Origin: Colocasia esculenta
Taxonomy: Eukaryota; Streptophyta; Magnoliopsida; Alismatales; Araceae
DNA: 64,000 nt
Direction: 5' to 3'
Assembly (NCBI GenBank): GCA_014218235.1
Contig: CM024759.1
Location: 73,863,079 to 73,927,078, forward strand
Shown: positions 25,167 to 36,880 of the stretch, in pieces
How the letters are laid out: every line of letters starts with the position of its first letter
How positions within the stretch are numbered: the stretch's first letter is position 1
Notes under the pieces: model-generated
Seen by the model: only the letters and a program-made list of their open reading frames with translations
Told to the model about the DNA's origin: nothing
Database searches by the model: none
Program-made: the position numbers and the translations under genes

Positions 25167-28100
25167 TGTAACACCCCAAAAATTTTATTACCTAGAAAAA
25201 TGTGAATAATTTGATGATTAACATAAATATTATTATGGATGTGATTAATCTTAATGTAGGATTTATTAGAGACAATAAATATTATTTCTAGTATCGTACT
25301 CAGAGGTGTGCGCTCCGACAAGACGACACCAGAAAATTGTAACGAAAATGAAATCTGAGAACACCATAATTCTTAGAAAAATATGGAGATATTAAAAATA
25401 CAATTATTCGCAATTTTTGGCATACGGATTTAGAGATTAAGCTGACGCAACTATTTTTGGAGCGATTTTTCATCCAGTGGAAAATAAATTCTAAAAATTA
25501 AACTAAAATTACGAAAATTTGTAAAATCTTCCCATTAGTCTATGGTTGAAATTTCAACTTAAATGAACATCATTAGGACACCTAAACAATGAGACAATTT
25601 GGCTAGTTGAATTATCAACCATTTACGGTGACCATTTTTGGGTTATTTGCTACCCACACATCAGGGGCCACGTAACCCACTTTTCATGGGGTAGATGATC
25701 ACCACGATCTATCATAGGTGTCACCTTTGGAGGTAGTATGGGGCAAGTGGCCTTGGGTGGTTAAGGGGGATTTATACCTTGACACATGCATGGCCGACGT
25801 GCCAAGCGTGTGTGAAGGCTGGGAGCTTATAAAAGCTTCCCCTCACCTTCGTGGAAGTGTTTTCTCTTCCACTGCTGCTGCTTTGCTTAGGGAAGAAGTT
25901 TCTGCTGTAGTGAGATTTCACCCCTGTGTGGATAACTGGTTGGTGAATTGTTGTTGGGGCTGTATGCGTTGGAGCCATTTTTGCTGGAGTTGTTCTTGTG
26001 GTAGCTGTGCTTGCACCCTCGCGTGGGAGATTGGCTGTTGAGCTGTTGCTTCCATAGCTTCCATCGGAGGTGTTGTGAGCTAATTCAGGGGACTATTGTG
26101 TTGCACCCTTGGTTCCATTTCCTTTCATCAATTGTGGGCCATCAGAGTGGAAGCATTACCTTTCAAGTCAAGTAGGTGTCATACCTCAAATCCTTCTCAG
26201 TTTCCTATGTACATGCTCATGGTTTCTTCATTCGTAGAAACCATGTCTCCTGGTTGTGCCATGACCTGTATAGTTCTTCTTGCTTTGCTTCATTTTTTAT
26301 TAGATGTACTCAAGGATTTTGTTGATCTTGAAGTCAAGTAGGGTTCTTCCTTCTTCTTTAAATCCTTGTCTCTGATCCTGCTAAAGATTTCAAAATCTCT
26401 TTATGCTTCTCTTGAACTGGCGACCAGCTGAAGGTTTATGCAGTTCTTTTGTTCTTCTCTGCACTGATATTTATCCAACGAGGAGAAAGATAAGAAGAAG
26501 AATCCTTATTTCTTTCTCAAGATTTAGTAGGTTCCCAACCTCTCTTTGTACTTCTATTCTCCATTTGAGTTGGAAAGATTATAGCCTCATACAAGTTGCC
26601 TTTGAGCTTGTTAACAAGTCATGGATAAGTTTGTATACGAGATTGTAATCTCAGATTCTTTTGTTTGATCTCTCCAATTACCTTTGGAATCATATAGTTA
26701 TCAAGGAGCATCTTCACTCCCATTACAAATTAAGTATGTTTCTAACTTTTTCTTCCACCCTTGATTCATGTTTATGTTATAGAGCCTTGCAAGAAATTTC
26801 GATATCTTAGAACATTGCGATTTCTTTCCATTTAGTTGTTGTACCTAAAACCTTGATTTGAAACATTAAATACTTGGTGTTTTAGTGTCCATCTTTTAGG
26901 AAAATTCCATTAGACTATTGTTATCAAGGCTATACTTCCAATATTACATCATGTTAGCTTTTAGCTAGACAAGTTCGAATTGCAAGCCTCTTGTTACATC
27001 TCTCTTGTTTAGCTTATAAATCACTGAAATATATACAATTAGACTCTTCTATTTGATATAAATCATGCCTTGACTCATATGTTCCATAGTTAGAGTGTTT
27101 AGAGTGAATTCATAGTTCCTTATGAGTAAAGAACAGGTGGCTGTCGACAAGCAGCTCATAGCTGTCGACAGGCCAGCCTGCCTGAACTCTGGATAACTGG
27201 GACTGTGTACATCTGTCGACAACCATCTTGTTGCTGTCGACAGATACATACAGTCTAGCAAGCTAAAACTCTGTCTGCAGCCATCTGTCGACAGGCCCTT
27301 CTTGGCTGTCGATAGGTACAACCCTGAATTGAATTTCTGCACTCTTTCATGTCTAAATCTATCCTAAAACTTTATCCCAAAAGCCAAGGAAGTTGCCCTC
27401 TCATTTACCTTGGTATTTACTGTCATACTACTACAAAGTTTACCCACATTATGTACCTTAATCTCCCTTAAGTCATTCTTAAAGTTGGCAATTACGAATA
27501 GTACTCCGATTGAGTCTATTCTTCAGTATTCGGTAACTGAGGTTATAAAACTTAACCACTTGAGAGTTCATATGTTTGAGCACCTCATGAGATATGAATA
27601 ATTTGTGATGACCATTATGGATCTTCATTTTCTTTTGGATTCTTATATAATTCAAATCTTCTGAAGTTATTGGCTTGAGTCATAACCCTGTCTCAGCCAA
27701 TTGTCTTTCTTATACTCTTGAACTCTGAGCTACTTTATCATTAAGATATTTGTATTAATTCTCAACCAAAACAACCTTTGGATTTCCCATTTCCGTTATG
27801 CTCATGAAAAGAAGTTTATGATCTGAAGACAGTACTCTCTTCAAAAGAGGGTTTAAGATCACTTGTAGTAGCACCCGCTACTTGTGATCAGCTGAGGGCG
27901 ACAGTTTGTACGTATGTAAATCCAAGTCAATGGACTGACGAAGGTGGGTAATAAAAAAATTATACCCCGTTCTTGCGCAATGAACAAGATCCAAGGTGCT
28001 GGAATCACCTAGGCACGGAGGATGTATTTACGACTATATAGTAACCTCTTGAGAGCAGTGATGTCTGTCGAATTCGTTCTGAAATCAAGTTATGATATGA

Positions 28101-28684
28101 ATTTTGAAAGACAAATATGACTTTTGTTATGAGATTCATCTGAGCCCGTTATGAAATTAACTTAGGCTATATGTTTATGTTAAGTATGAAGATTCATGAG
28201 CAATTATGTTTGTTCCATATATGCACTTTCTGAATACTCTTGAAGTTCTGCAATTTGAAACTCCTATCTTTATGTTTACTGTCACCTACTGAGTCCTTCC
28301 GACTCACGCCTTTGTTTCCTCCACCCCCCCCTCAGATTGAAGGAGAATGCAAATCTCAGCTACAAATTATTTACAACCCTACGAGTGATGAAGAAGAAGA
28401 AGTAGAAGAGCATAGTTTTAGTGAATCTTTAGAGATTTTATTGTACTATTAAAGGTCTAGAAGAGAAAGTTTGGCTTATGTAAATAAGGGGTGTTGATAC
28501 TAAGTTACTTTGTTGAGGTATACAATACTTCCAAAATACCTTTGTGGAATAGTTTGCAAATTTTGGGCACTACACATATTTGTCAGCCCATAACGAAGTT
28601 TGTTAGTGTAAACCCTCTTCCGATCAAGAGCTATGTGATATGTGATACATATGTGTATGTGTGCGGTCGGAGGGGGTTGTTACA
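25167..28684 (+). mobile_element. Solo LTR (family B), 3.5 kb, with TSD TTACT
   Basis: It begins TGTAACACCCCAAAAATTTT and ends GGGGGTTGTTACA. Perfect 5-bp duplications TTACT lie at 25162-25166 and 28685-28689. It is related to the minus-strand LTR at 10032-12708 but longer. It carries TGTCGACA palindromes at about 27141-27312. No primer site or coding region follows, so it is a solo LTR. It inserted into the CACTA element downstream of the PORR fragment. Confidence 0.88.
27138..27318 (+). repeat. TGTCGACA palindrome cluster in the solo LTR
   Basis: CTGTCGACA occurs repeatedly (about 27142, 27163, 27212, 27234, 27287) with a variant TGTCGATAGG at about 27306. The copies are arranged in close pairs, and an ACAGTCTAG word also found in the 11 kb cluster lies between pairs. 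The 8-base core is self-complementary. Confidence 0.6.
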
Positions 28685-28689
28685 TTACT

Positions 28690-30862
28690 AGACTGATTTT
28701 TAAATAGAAATAATTTGTGACTCCAACTTTCTATGATTCCCCTCCCTCTCTCTCTCACTCTCTCTCCCCCTTTGTTGCAAATTCTAGTTCTTTTTCACAC
28801 ATGCTCATAATTTATCTGTGTATATAGTTAGAGAGGGAACATAGAGATGGTGAGACATGTAATCCTGGAAGCGATGGTCAATGTGTTCACATCTCTATCT
28901 CCTCCGTGACTGAAGATAGTAATCTGGGCATCGGGGCCAATGCGTTCTCACTGGCTGAAGACATTGTTGGTGTTGTGAAGTAGGTCTGCCAAAAGATGAC
29001 CAAGCTAGTGCCTGAGTTCTTGGTGTTTCTGAATGTTCCAATGACTTCAACTCCATCTTCGTGGGGTTGCCAAATTTTATCAACAAGATGGAGGGAGGTT
29101 GACTGGTCGATGGTTCTTCATTTTTCCTGATGGGTATGCATGATTCTTTCTATGGGAGACTTTTCCCCTCCAACAGCTTGCATTTTATCACTCTGCCCAC
29201 AGTCTGCACTGGTTGTCACAAGTGAGTTAGTTCCACACTTCCGAATCACGTTTCATTCAAAACTTTTTCTCATATAAATCCATTAGGCTACTCATCAGTA
29301 TTTAATTTCCTGGTACATAGACTAATCTAGGAAAACGATGTGAAAGGGAGAACAGTGGGCATGAGAAAAAGAGCTAGTTTATGGCAAGAAGTAGAATTGT
29401 TCCTTTTTCTCCCTTGATTTTGTGATGCTCAATTAAATCCATGACAAAGGATCTGACCTGATTCTTGTTTCTGAACATATCAATTTATACACATCTATGT
29501 CATGTACTTGCTTTCTACAAAAAATATTTCTAAGGATTTGAGATTATGTAAGTTTTTTGTTTATTTAGAATTTATACTACCTAAAACAACATTTACCATT
29601 TTATTAACTTATTTTATTGTTTTGTTTCTATATAGGTGTTACTGAATGAAGCAAAACGACAACTATTTAGTGGTTAACACTATCTATTTTTGGTCATTTT
29701 TGGTTCTGTTGGATGCAGTGATAGTGAATCCTATATATATTTCCAAGTTGACAACCGACAGGTAAGTAGAACAGGCTATTTTGTGCTTTGATTTTTATCT
29801 ATCTTTTAGTTTGGTCTTCTTATCCAAGCACATGGATTGTAATACATTTTTTATTGGTAAATGCAGCTGCAAATTTTCCTAGGCGACAAGAGTGCTCTAT
29901 TTTAAAGGGTGCTCAAATGAATGTAAATCCAAGGCAGGAAGCCAGGTTTTCAATATTCTTTGATTCATGTCAAGGTTGTTTCAATTTTGCATTATATTTT
30001 ATTGGCACGAGTGTCTTATACAACTTCCAGCAGTATCTTTGACTCTTCTATATTCTCATTAGAAATTCAATTGTCTCTTGATGTGTGATCTGTAAATGAC
30101 TAATAGAGTTTGATGTTGGGTAAGAAAATAAAGTTGTGAAATGGAAGGACATCCAGTAGCCAATGCCATAATCATGTCGTTAGATAAATCTAAGATGGTT
30201 ATGGGTAAGAGTTTGGGCGAGGAGTATTTTGAGGTAGCTCTTTTGTTTGCTTACAAACCCAATGCACCTCTATTTGTGAAAGATAATGAGCGAAAAACCA
30301 TTTAAGATGTTGAAAGTCACATTATGTGGTTCAGAGACTTTGTAAGTTTATGATCAAAATAATTTTTTCAGGTTATCTTTCATATGTTCATGTATACTAA
30401 TTGAATGGTTTTTATTTTGCAGATTAAGTTAGATGACACCTGAAGTTTTTATTATGTCAAAATCAAAACAACTCTCCCTTTAGCAGAGGACAAACATTGA
30501 CCATTCACCTTATGAAACAGTTATGGTCATTGGATTTATGTTGTCACCAAAACTATTATGTTTGTTTTATCTTCGGGACAAACAATGATGTGTATGTGAT
30601 GTTTAAATTTTATGTTGTAGATTTGTGGTGTGATTATGTGAATGTTTCTTTTCAAACAGTGTATGTTATGTGTAATGTAAATTTGAGAAAGTTGTATTAA
30701 ATGTCATTGATTGATGATGTGCAAAAAATGTGGTGTGTATGTATGTAAATATACAGGTTGTGTGCTATGTGTGTGGATTGTGTATGTAAATATGCAGATT
30801 GTGTGCTATGTGTGTGGATGTACGTAAATATGTAGGTTATATTTTTAGTCAAATTATAGATT
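28690..30862. other. CACTA interior, content not identified
   Basis: The segment between the two solo LTRs contains a (CT)n-rich patch (28741-28770). Several moderate-complexity stretches (28860-29100, 29690-30040, 30120-30350) look like gene or transposase fragments with intron-like spacing, but I recognise no motif. TGTGTATGTAAATAT-type words repeat at 30730-30840. Confidence 0.35.
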
Positions 30863-30867
30863 ATATA

Positions 30868-32699
30868 TGTAAGGTCTTGAGTCTTAGCGGATCCTTAATG
30901 GGTCTTGTAGAGGTTCTGTGAGGTTGACGGCCAGGGGGCTAGCCGTTGACCTAGTGTTGGCGTCCAGCGATGTGGACGTTTGTTGTTGAACTTAACGACA
31001 AGCGATGTGGACGTCAAGTATTTGGCGGTTCAGTAGACGACTAGTGATGTTGACGTCAACTGGTCGGACCTGTTGAAATAGGGCAGCCCGAGAGCAGAAC
31101 CCTTTCTTCTCTTTTTCTCTCCTTTCCTCCACCTTTGCCTTTCCTTATTTCCACAGCTTCTGATGGTTGATGGGAGCTCGTGGGAAGGCTTTGGATCGCG
31201 TGGCGGTGCTTGATCGGGCGGGAAACGCGAGGTTTTGGTGCGATTCGCGCGGAGTCTTCGGGGGGGGGGGGGGGGGGTTCTGGCGCGATTAGTGGCTGTT
31301 TGGGGGTTGTTAAAGCGTTCTGAGGTAGGGACTTAACTCCTATAACCCTCCTTAGCAAACCAGCATGCTCAATTATGTGAATTAGTATGCAAATTGTGGT
31401 TTAGGGTTGGGTTATACCATACCGGGATTTTGGATGTTTTGAGTGATTCAAGGGTTGGATCACTTATTTCTGTAGTTCTGGTAGTGTAAACTGATGAGAG
31501 GAAGTGTTCCCTTCCATCAGTCGGCGTTCTGTTGGGTAATTCTGCCCAGCTGGACTGATTCGGTGTTGTTCTGGGTTTAGGGGACTGAAGAGCTTAACGT
31601 CCACATTTGTTGACGTTGAGATCTTCAATGGTGATATAAACGACAAGGTCGATTGCCGTTGAGTTAGGGTTAACGACATGATGAATGCCGTTTACTTTTT
31701 ATTGGCGGCAATCGATATGGCCGTTAATATCCTATGTCCCAGCAGACTTGAGTTTTGTGTTTCAAGGCGATTGACGAGTGATGTCCGCCTTGTTTACACA
31801 TGTGGGCTAGGCTTAGAGTGTGACTCCGCCCGTGCTTATGAATAATTAGTTGTGACATGAGGTGTTCACTTACTGTACGGAGTTTCAGACGTTGAGTGTG
31901 TTCCGTCTGTTGTACGCGCGTTGCGTTACCGCGTGCCTGTTTCTGTTGTGTTACCTAGGCGTGGGTGCGACTCCGTCTAGATGACTAGCGTGTGGTTGTC
32001 CTCCGCTAGTGAGCCAGGACACCGAGTGCGACTCTGTCCTGTGCGTACTCCTTGTGGTGGTTTTGAGCCGGTCTCCGTGGAGCTCCTTCTCTACCGCTAG
32101 GGTCAAGCGTAGGGGAAAAACCGGTCGTGGACCAGACGCGAGAGAGAGCGTCTGTAGTGTGCACACGTGGCTGGGGTTGAGAGCCTCTGTGGTGACGAGA
32201 CGCCGAGCCACAGACCCTAGCTGAGTCCTACTTACTGTGTGTGTGTAAGTGTGTGTTACTGAGCCGCGAGGTTTACAGTTTTGTGTTGTGGTGCGACGTG
32301 TACTTACTTTCAGTTTTTACTTTCCGCACTTTAGTTCTGTTGCCGGTGGGGTTACTTTTCCCTACTGGGTCTCTTTCTTGAGACTCACTCCCCTCCCTTT
32401 CAGGTGGGTCTTCGTCGACTCCCGTTCCAGGCGAGTCTAGCCACTCCGGTGTTGGTGCTCCTTAGCTGCAGTGAGTAGTGCTTTTTGTTGTACTTCTGTA
32501 CTCTGTACTTTGCTTGGACTCTGAGTTGTACATGTTATGTTCATATAGTGAAATTTTACAGCTTTGCATGGTGTGTATCTTCTTATATATAGTCTCATCG
32601 GACATTCCTTCCTACCCTTCCGAGCTTGTCTCGTGGGTTAGCGGGTCAGAATTCGGGTTACTAGTTACTTACTGGTAATGCGGATTTTGGGTCGTTACA
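30868..32699 (+). mobile_element. Solo LTR (family D), 1.8 kb, with TSD ATATA
   Basis: It begins TGTAAGGTCTTGAG and ends GGGTCGTTACA. A perfect ATATA duplication lies at 30863-30867 and 32700-32704, although the flank is AT-rich. The internal layout parallels the 41717-44007 LTR: an early cluster of GACGTC/GGCGTC-type words (30920-31070), the block GCGTTCTGAGGTAGGGAC at about 31314, a second cluster (31590-31730), and a GGACACCGAGTG region. An 18-base G run lies at about 31260. No internal region follows. Confidence 0.87.
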
Positions 32700-33195
32700 A
32701 TATATATTTGCACTGGGAGTTTTCTTACAGTTCAGAGATGCGTAACTACAGATAATAGCTACGGTTTCTAACGTAGTGATTAATTTTCGTATGTCATCTT
32801 CTATTGGGATATTTCTTACGGTCTTTCATATGTATACTTACGCTTTATAAAAGTAGGTCAAGTCTATATTATTACGGTTTATAAACGAATATATTTATTA
32901 CGTATTGTAACCGTAAGTAAGGCTATAGCCACGCTTGCTGTAGTTACGAAAATGAACCGTAGAAAGTTTCGTAAGTATACGTCTATTCTTACGGTTTTGA
33001 CACTTACACTTACGATTTTCCGACATAAGTGTTGCCCACTTTTGTTGTAGTGTATGAGATTGGTTGTGTCTAAGCCCAACAGGTAAAATCTTTTCTCATA
33101 CTTATATAACGTTGTTTGTACATTGGAAAACATGGATGTGCGATGAAAGTATATTTAAGACATTCTAGAGAGTTTGAAAGTGTTTAAACTATGGC

Positions 33196-33352
33196 AAATT
33201 AATTAAGAGTTCTTATCAGATTTTTGACTTATTTGTTAGTCCTTAATAGAGTTGTAACTCATTACAGTTAGTGTTATCACCTGTTACAGTATTTGTTAAG
33301 CTTTGTTATAGTAAAGATCTCTATATTACAGTCAAGAACTTTTAATTAATTT
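33196..33352. repeat. MITE copy 2 (TTAATTA-ended)
   Basis: The ends are AAATTAATTAAGAGTTCTTATC and ACTTTTAATTAATTT. It shares length, ends and internal ATTACAGT / GTTACAGT words with the copy at 14766-14925. It lies just outside the right end of the CACTA element. Confidence 0.6.
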
Positions 33353-33784
33353 GTCTTTTAAACTATTATTTTTTCGCGAACAAATGCCACTAAAAATAGA
33401 GTCATGTGCGTTGAAACGTATGAACACATGAAACGTTTAGAGTACCTAGAGATAATACATGAGACGGTGAGAGGGTTTGGAAGGAGATTTGAGGTGAGGC
33501 ATGCGACTAACTTGTCACCAGGTGGACACAGTTCACTTACATAGTACTGCAGCGCTAGCAATCCACAATATTACTCAATACCAAGGACCTTTACTTGTAG
33601 AACCTGAGCCTTCCCTTCAACATAGTGTTACCACAGTGCTTTTGTTGCGCTTCCAGAAAATGATTTAATAGCACTATTTTGTAATACATGTATTTGACAT
33701 CATTTATATGACATTTTAAAATTTATATCATATAAGTCGTCAAATATATGTGTCAAATGTATATGTTATTAAATTATTTTCTCT

Positions 33785-35020
33785 TTTTTTTATAGTTCAA
33801 AAAACAAAACATACTGCAGAAACACACGACCGGATACATCACAGGCAAACAGAAACAGAGGCCGCCGGCCTAATAAAACAAGAAGCTACAACACAAGGCC
33901 AAAGTAAAACATAAAACTAGATTAAGCCCTTAAGGTGGTTCCCATGTTTGTGTTTTCTGTTGCATCATGGCCTCCAGTTTACAAATGTGTTATTAACCTG
34001 TCCGAGAATGGGTGTCTCACTGTCTCCTTCCTTTCTCGCCTCACCTGCTAACCAGTCAGTCGCATGCAGATGGCAGCTCTCTTGACATGCGATGCCCTCA
34101 CATTAATTTCTCCAATTTTTCGAAATCATTTTGTGTTTATGCAATAACATGTGTAGTCTCCTGTGGAGCCTTGCCATTGCTTTCCAGTCACTTGAAGATT
34201 GTCCCCACTCTAACCATAATAAGATTGTCCTCACTCTAACCATAATCCTCCTGTGTTTTCATTGGCACAACCTTCAATTAATGCAGCCGATGCCACTGCC
34301 TGTCTTTATCACTGAGACATTCCCAAGACGTAAGATGTCTCCCATCTCATTTCTAACAAGAGAAATGTTTTGCTCTCCTGAGTGAAGGAGTAAAGATCTT
34401 ATTGAAATAGTCGGATCTCTCTGATTAGTTATTTTTAAGTGTTGTATGTGTTCTATCAAAAAACTATATTAAATGTATTAAATATTTGTCAGTGGAACAC
34501 AATTACATATCTATTTGTTCCACTTACTATCTATTTATTCTACTTAATGGAATAGATAGATAGATAGTGGTGAACAAAATAGATGCATAAGTGAAATAAA
34601 AAGTCTATTTATTCCATTTACATGTCTATTTGTTCTATTTATTATCTATTAGTTATTAATAGTGGTGGAATAAATAGATATATAAATGGAACAAATAAAT
34701 ATTTATTTCACGTAACATGTATTTGTTCCACTTGTTATCTATTTATTTCACTGACAAATATTTAATCTGTTTAATGTAATTTTTTGGTGGGGCTCATGTA
34801 ACACTTAAAAATAATTAATCATAAGAGATCCGATTATTCCAACAAGGCCTTTGCTCCCACACCTACGAGAGCAAAGTAATACTCTTCTAACAATGTAGCC
34901 TGCTCCAGCATTGAGACACTCCGAGGAATTGGTGCTTGCCCCATCAAGATTTGCCTTCAGCCATTCTGGGATTGGTTCTGACCAAAGTATTGGGTAGTAT
35001 CTTCTATATCTGTTGATCAT
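33785..35020 (-). pseudogene. LINE RNase H fragment, split by a foldback element
   Basis: Read on the minus strand, 35020-34860 encodes WLKANLDGAS...AGAGYIVR. This is the start of the RNase H domain found at the C-terminus of plant LINE polyproteins (DGAS contains the first catalytic Asp). It resumes below about 34300 with AALIEGC and, at about 34100-34040, a REL..ACDWLAS stretch matching the family's RExN..AD.LA motif. A T-rich 3' end with a short A run (minus strand) follows at about 33785. The fragment is 5'-truncated and has frameshifts. Confidence 0.6.
34387..34857. mobile_element. Foldback (long inverted repeat) MITE, about 470 bp
   Basis: The left arm starts GGAGTAAAGATCTTATTG. The right arm, read in reverse, starts GGAGCAAAGGCCTTGTTG. 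The arms continue in parallel through TCGGATCTCT, TTATTTTTAAGTGTT, ATTAAA and AATATTTGTCAGTG to a centre near 34622. Inner parts are built from ATCTATTTGTTCCA / TGGAACAAATAGAT words. Nearly the whole element is one imperfect hairpin. It separates the two parts of the LINE RNase H fragment, so it inserted there. Confidence 0.75.
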
Positions 35021-35361
35021 GAATCCCCGTTAATTTTATGCACTCCTGTTGCTGTTGAGTGTTTCAAACTGTGAGATTTTGGGACATTTCCTTGTTGGCA
35101 TTAAGGAATTCCTGAGTCTTCTTCCAGATGCAAGATTCTTCTACTAGATACCGAAGTGGCCCGCTGCACTGTGAATAAAAAAAAAAATCGTAGGTCACAT
35201 CTGTTAATCTGGACATTACATTGTGAATAATTAGAAATAAGTGCAAAATTTTGTCTTCAATTTTTAGAGTATTGCAGTACTACGTACTGGCCTGAAATTA
35301 GAGTGGATCGCTAATTTGCTACACACAGAACATGCAGTCCAGGAAATTAAAGCCTAAAAAT
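35021..35361. other. Short intergenic stretch
   Basis: AT-rich, no gene or repeat recognised. Confidence 0.3.
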
Positions 35362-36509
35362 TGTTAGTCTTAGGTGGACAACAAGTCAATCTGATATTGT
35401 ATCATTTTGTTCAGTTATTAATAAAATGGCTTTTGTTTATTATTTTATCTTGATGTTATTATAATAAAGTCCATGAACATGTGGAATAGTGAGTAGACTA
35501 TGATGTGTGATCATACTAATGAGACTACACACTTAATAAACACATATTCTAAATGTTTCTATTCGGTGGATACCTGAGAAGGACATCAGATATCCAGTTA
35601 GAATAGTATTGTTCACTCCCGCTCATATGATGAGGATGACTGATCTCATAGTCATGTGTGTGTAGACACTAAGGAGAAACAATAGGTGCTCTTTAGAGAA
35701 AGAGTTCACTGAACTGATCCAATAGAATCACTGGATGGTATTGTACCTAACTGTTAACCAGAAAGATTCGATTGTCACAGTTGTGTAGATAGTCTTTAGA
35801 CTTGAGACACCAAAGACACCTTGTTGGTGGACTTCTATGTTTTGAGAGTTTGGCCTAAGAATCTCTATTCAAGAGATTTCATATAGTCAAAGTTCGGACA
35901 CAGCAGAAGACCTTCGTCAAAGGGGATTGAGTGGTCAACAAGGGATCATTTGCCCTTGGTACACAGAGGGAGAATACTCAAGGGAACGATGTAATGGAGT
36001 ACCTGGCCAGGGCAGACAAAATATCAAAAGGGAGTTTTTGATATTAATATAAAGCATCGGATCCTAGTGGGACAACAAGTTAGGATTTGACAATATACCA
36101 TATCCTAAGTTGTTCCAAGAGTATTGTGCAAATTAGAAATTATATCTACACGGTAACTGATGACGGAAAGGTTCTTTGTGAGGGTTGCAGAACCCCAATA
36201 CTTTTTGGGTTCACATGGTGTTGCTTGGCACCCAACGTGTTCGGAGGCCCAGCTGAGTCGGCTAGATAAAGTTGATTCAGATTATTAATTAGTTAATATG
36301 AGATATTGACTAATTAATCAAGTTAGTAAGTGTTACTAATTTATTGGGCCATTAACTGGATTGGTACTTGGGCCTAGAGGGTCACACGCAATAGGTTTTC
36401 AGACGACGGTCTAAATATATAAAGATCAAGGGTTTTTGTGAAAAACCACCATCTCTATATATTGATGTGGTGGGACAACCCTGGCCAAGCATCAGAGTTT
36501 CCACCTGGC

Positions 36510-36576
<67 letters not shown>

Positions 36577-36875
36577 GTCACATATGTCGCGGAGATCGGC
36601 ACGGATCCAAGCTCTATCTTCGAGCGTTGCGGAACCTAAGGGAGCGGGCACGGATCGTCGCGAGGAAGACCGCGTGGACACCGCTAGAGACCAGACGGCT
36701 GAACGGCTTGTGGCGTCACCTCCACAGAATCGTACGAATGTGGATCCGAATCCGCGCAAGGTGATTTCGATTACTCGAAAGTCTGGTTTGTGAATCCCAA
36801 ATGGATCGAGATCAAATTTTAAATCTCTTTTTTCCGCTGCGTCTTCTTGATCTCGGGTCGCCGTAGATCCTAACA
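35362..36875 (+). mobile_element. Solo LTR (TGTTAG...CTAACA ends), with TSD AAAAT
   Basis: It begins TGTTAGTCTTAGG and ends GATCCTAACA, with a perfect AAAAT duplication at 35357-35361 and 36876-36880. TGTTA...TAACA ends are typical of Ty1-copia LTRs in plants. A (CT)n tract runs at about 36511-36573. Length is 1,514 bp, with no internal region. Confidence 0.82.
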
Positions 36876-36880
36876 AAAAT

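Larger units (their letters stand above)
22162..33052. mobile_element. CACTA DNA transposon carrying captured host gene fragments (Pack-type)
   Basis: The left end is CACTACAACAAAAGTGG at 22162. The right end is its exact inverse over 17 bases, finishing at 33052, and the similarity continues (AACACT). A perfect 3-bp target duplication TAT lies at 22159-22161 and 33053-33055. Subterminal sequences repeat TTACGG / CGTAAG words, as CACTA elements do. The total is 10,891 bp; without the two solo LTRs and their duplications about 5.5 kb remain. It carries HSP90 and PORR fragments and no recognisable transposase, so it is non-autonomous. Confidence 0.85.

Noticed and set aside
36438..36793. Ser/Leu-rich and Arg/Glu-rich open frames
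   Set aside because: Produced by the (CT)n microsatellite inside the copia-type solo LTR.
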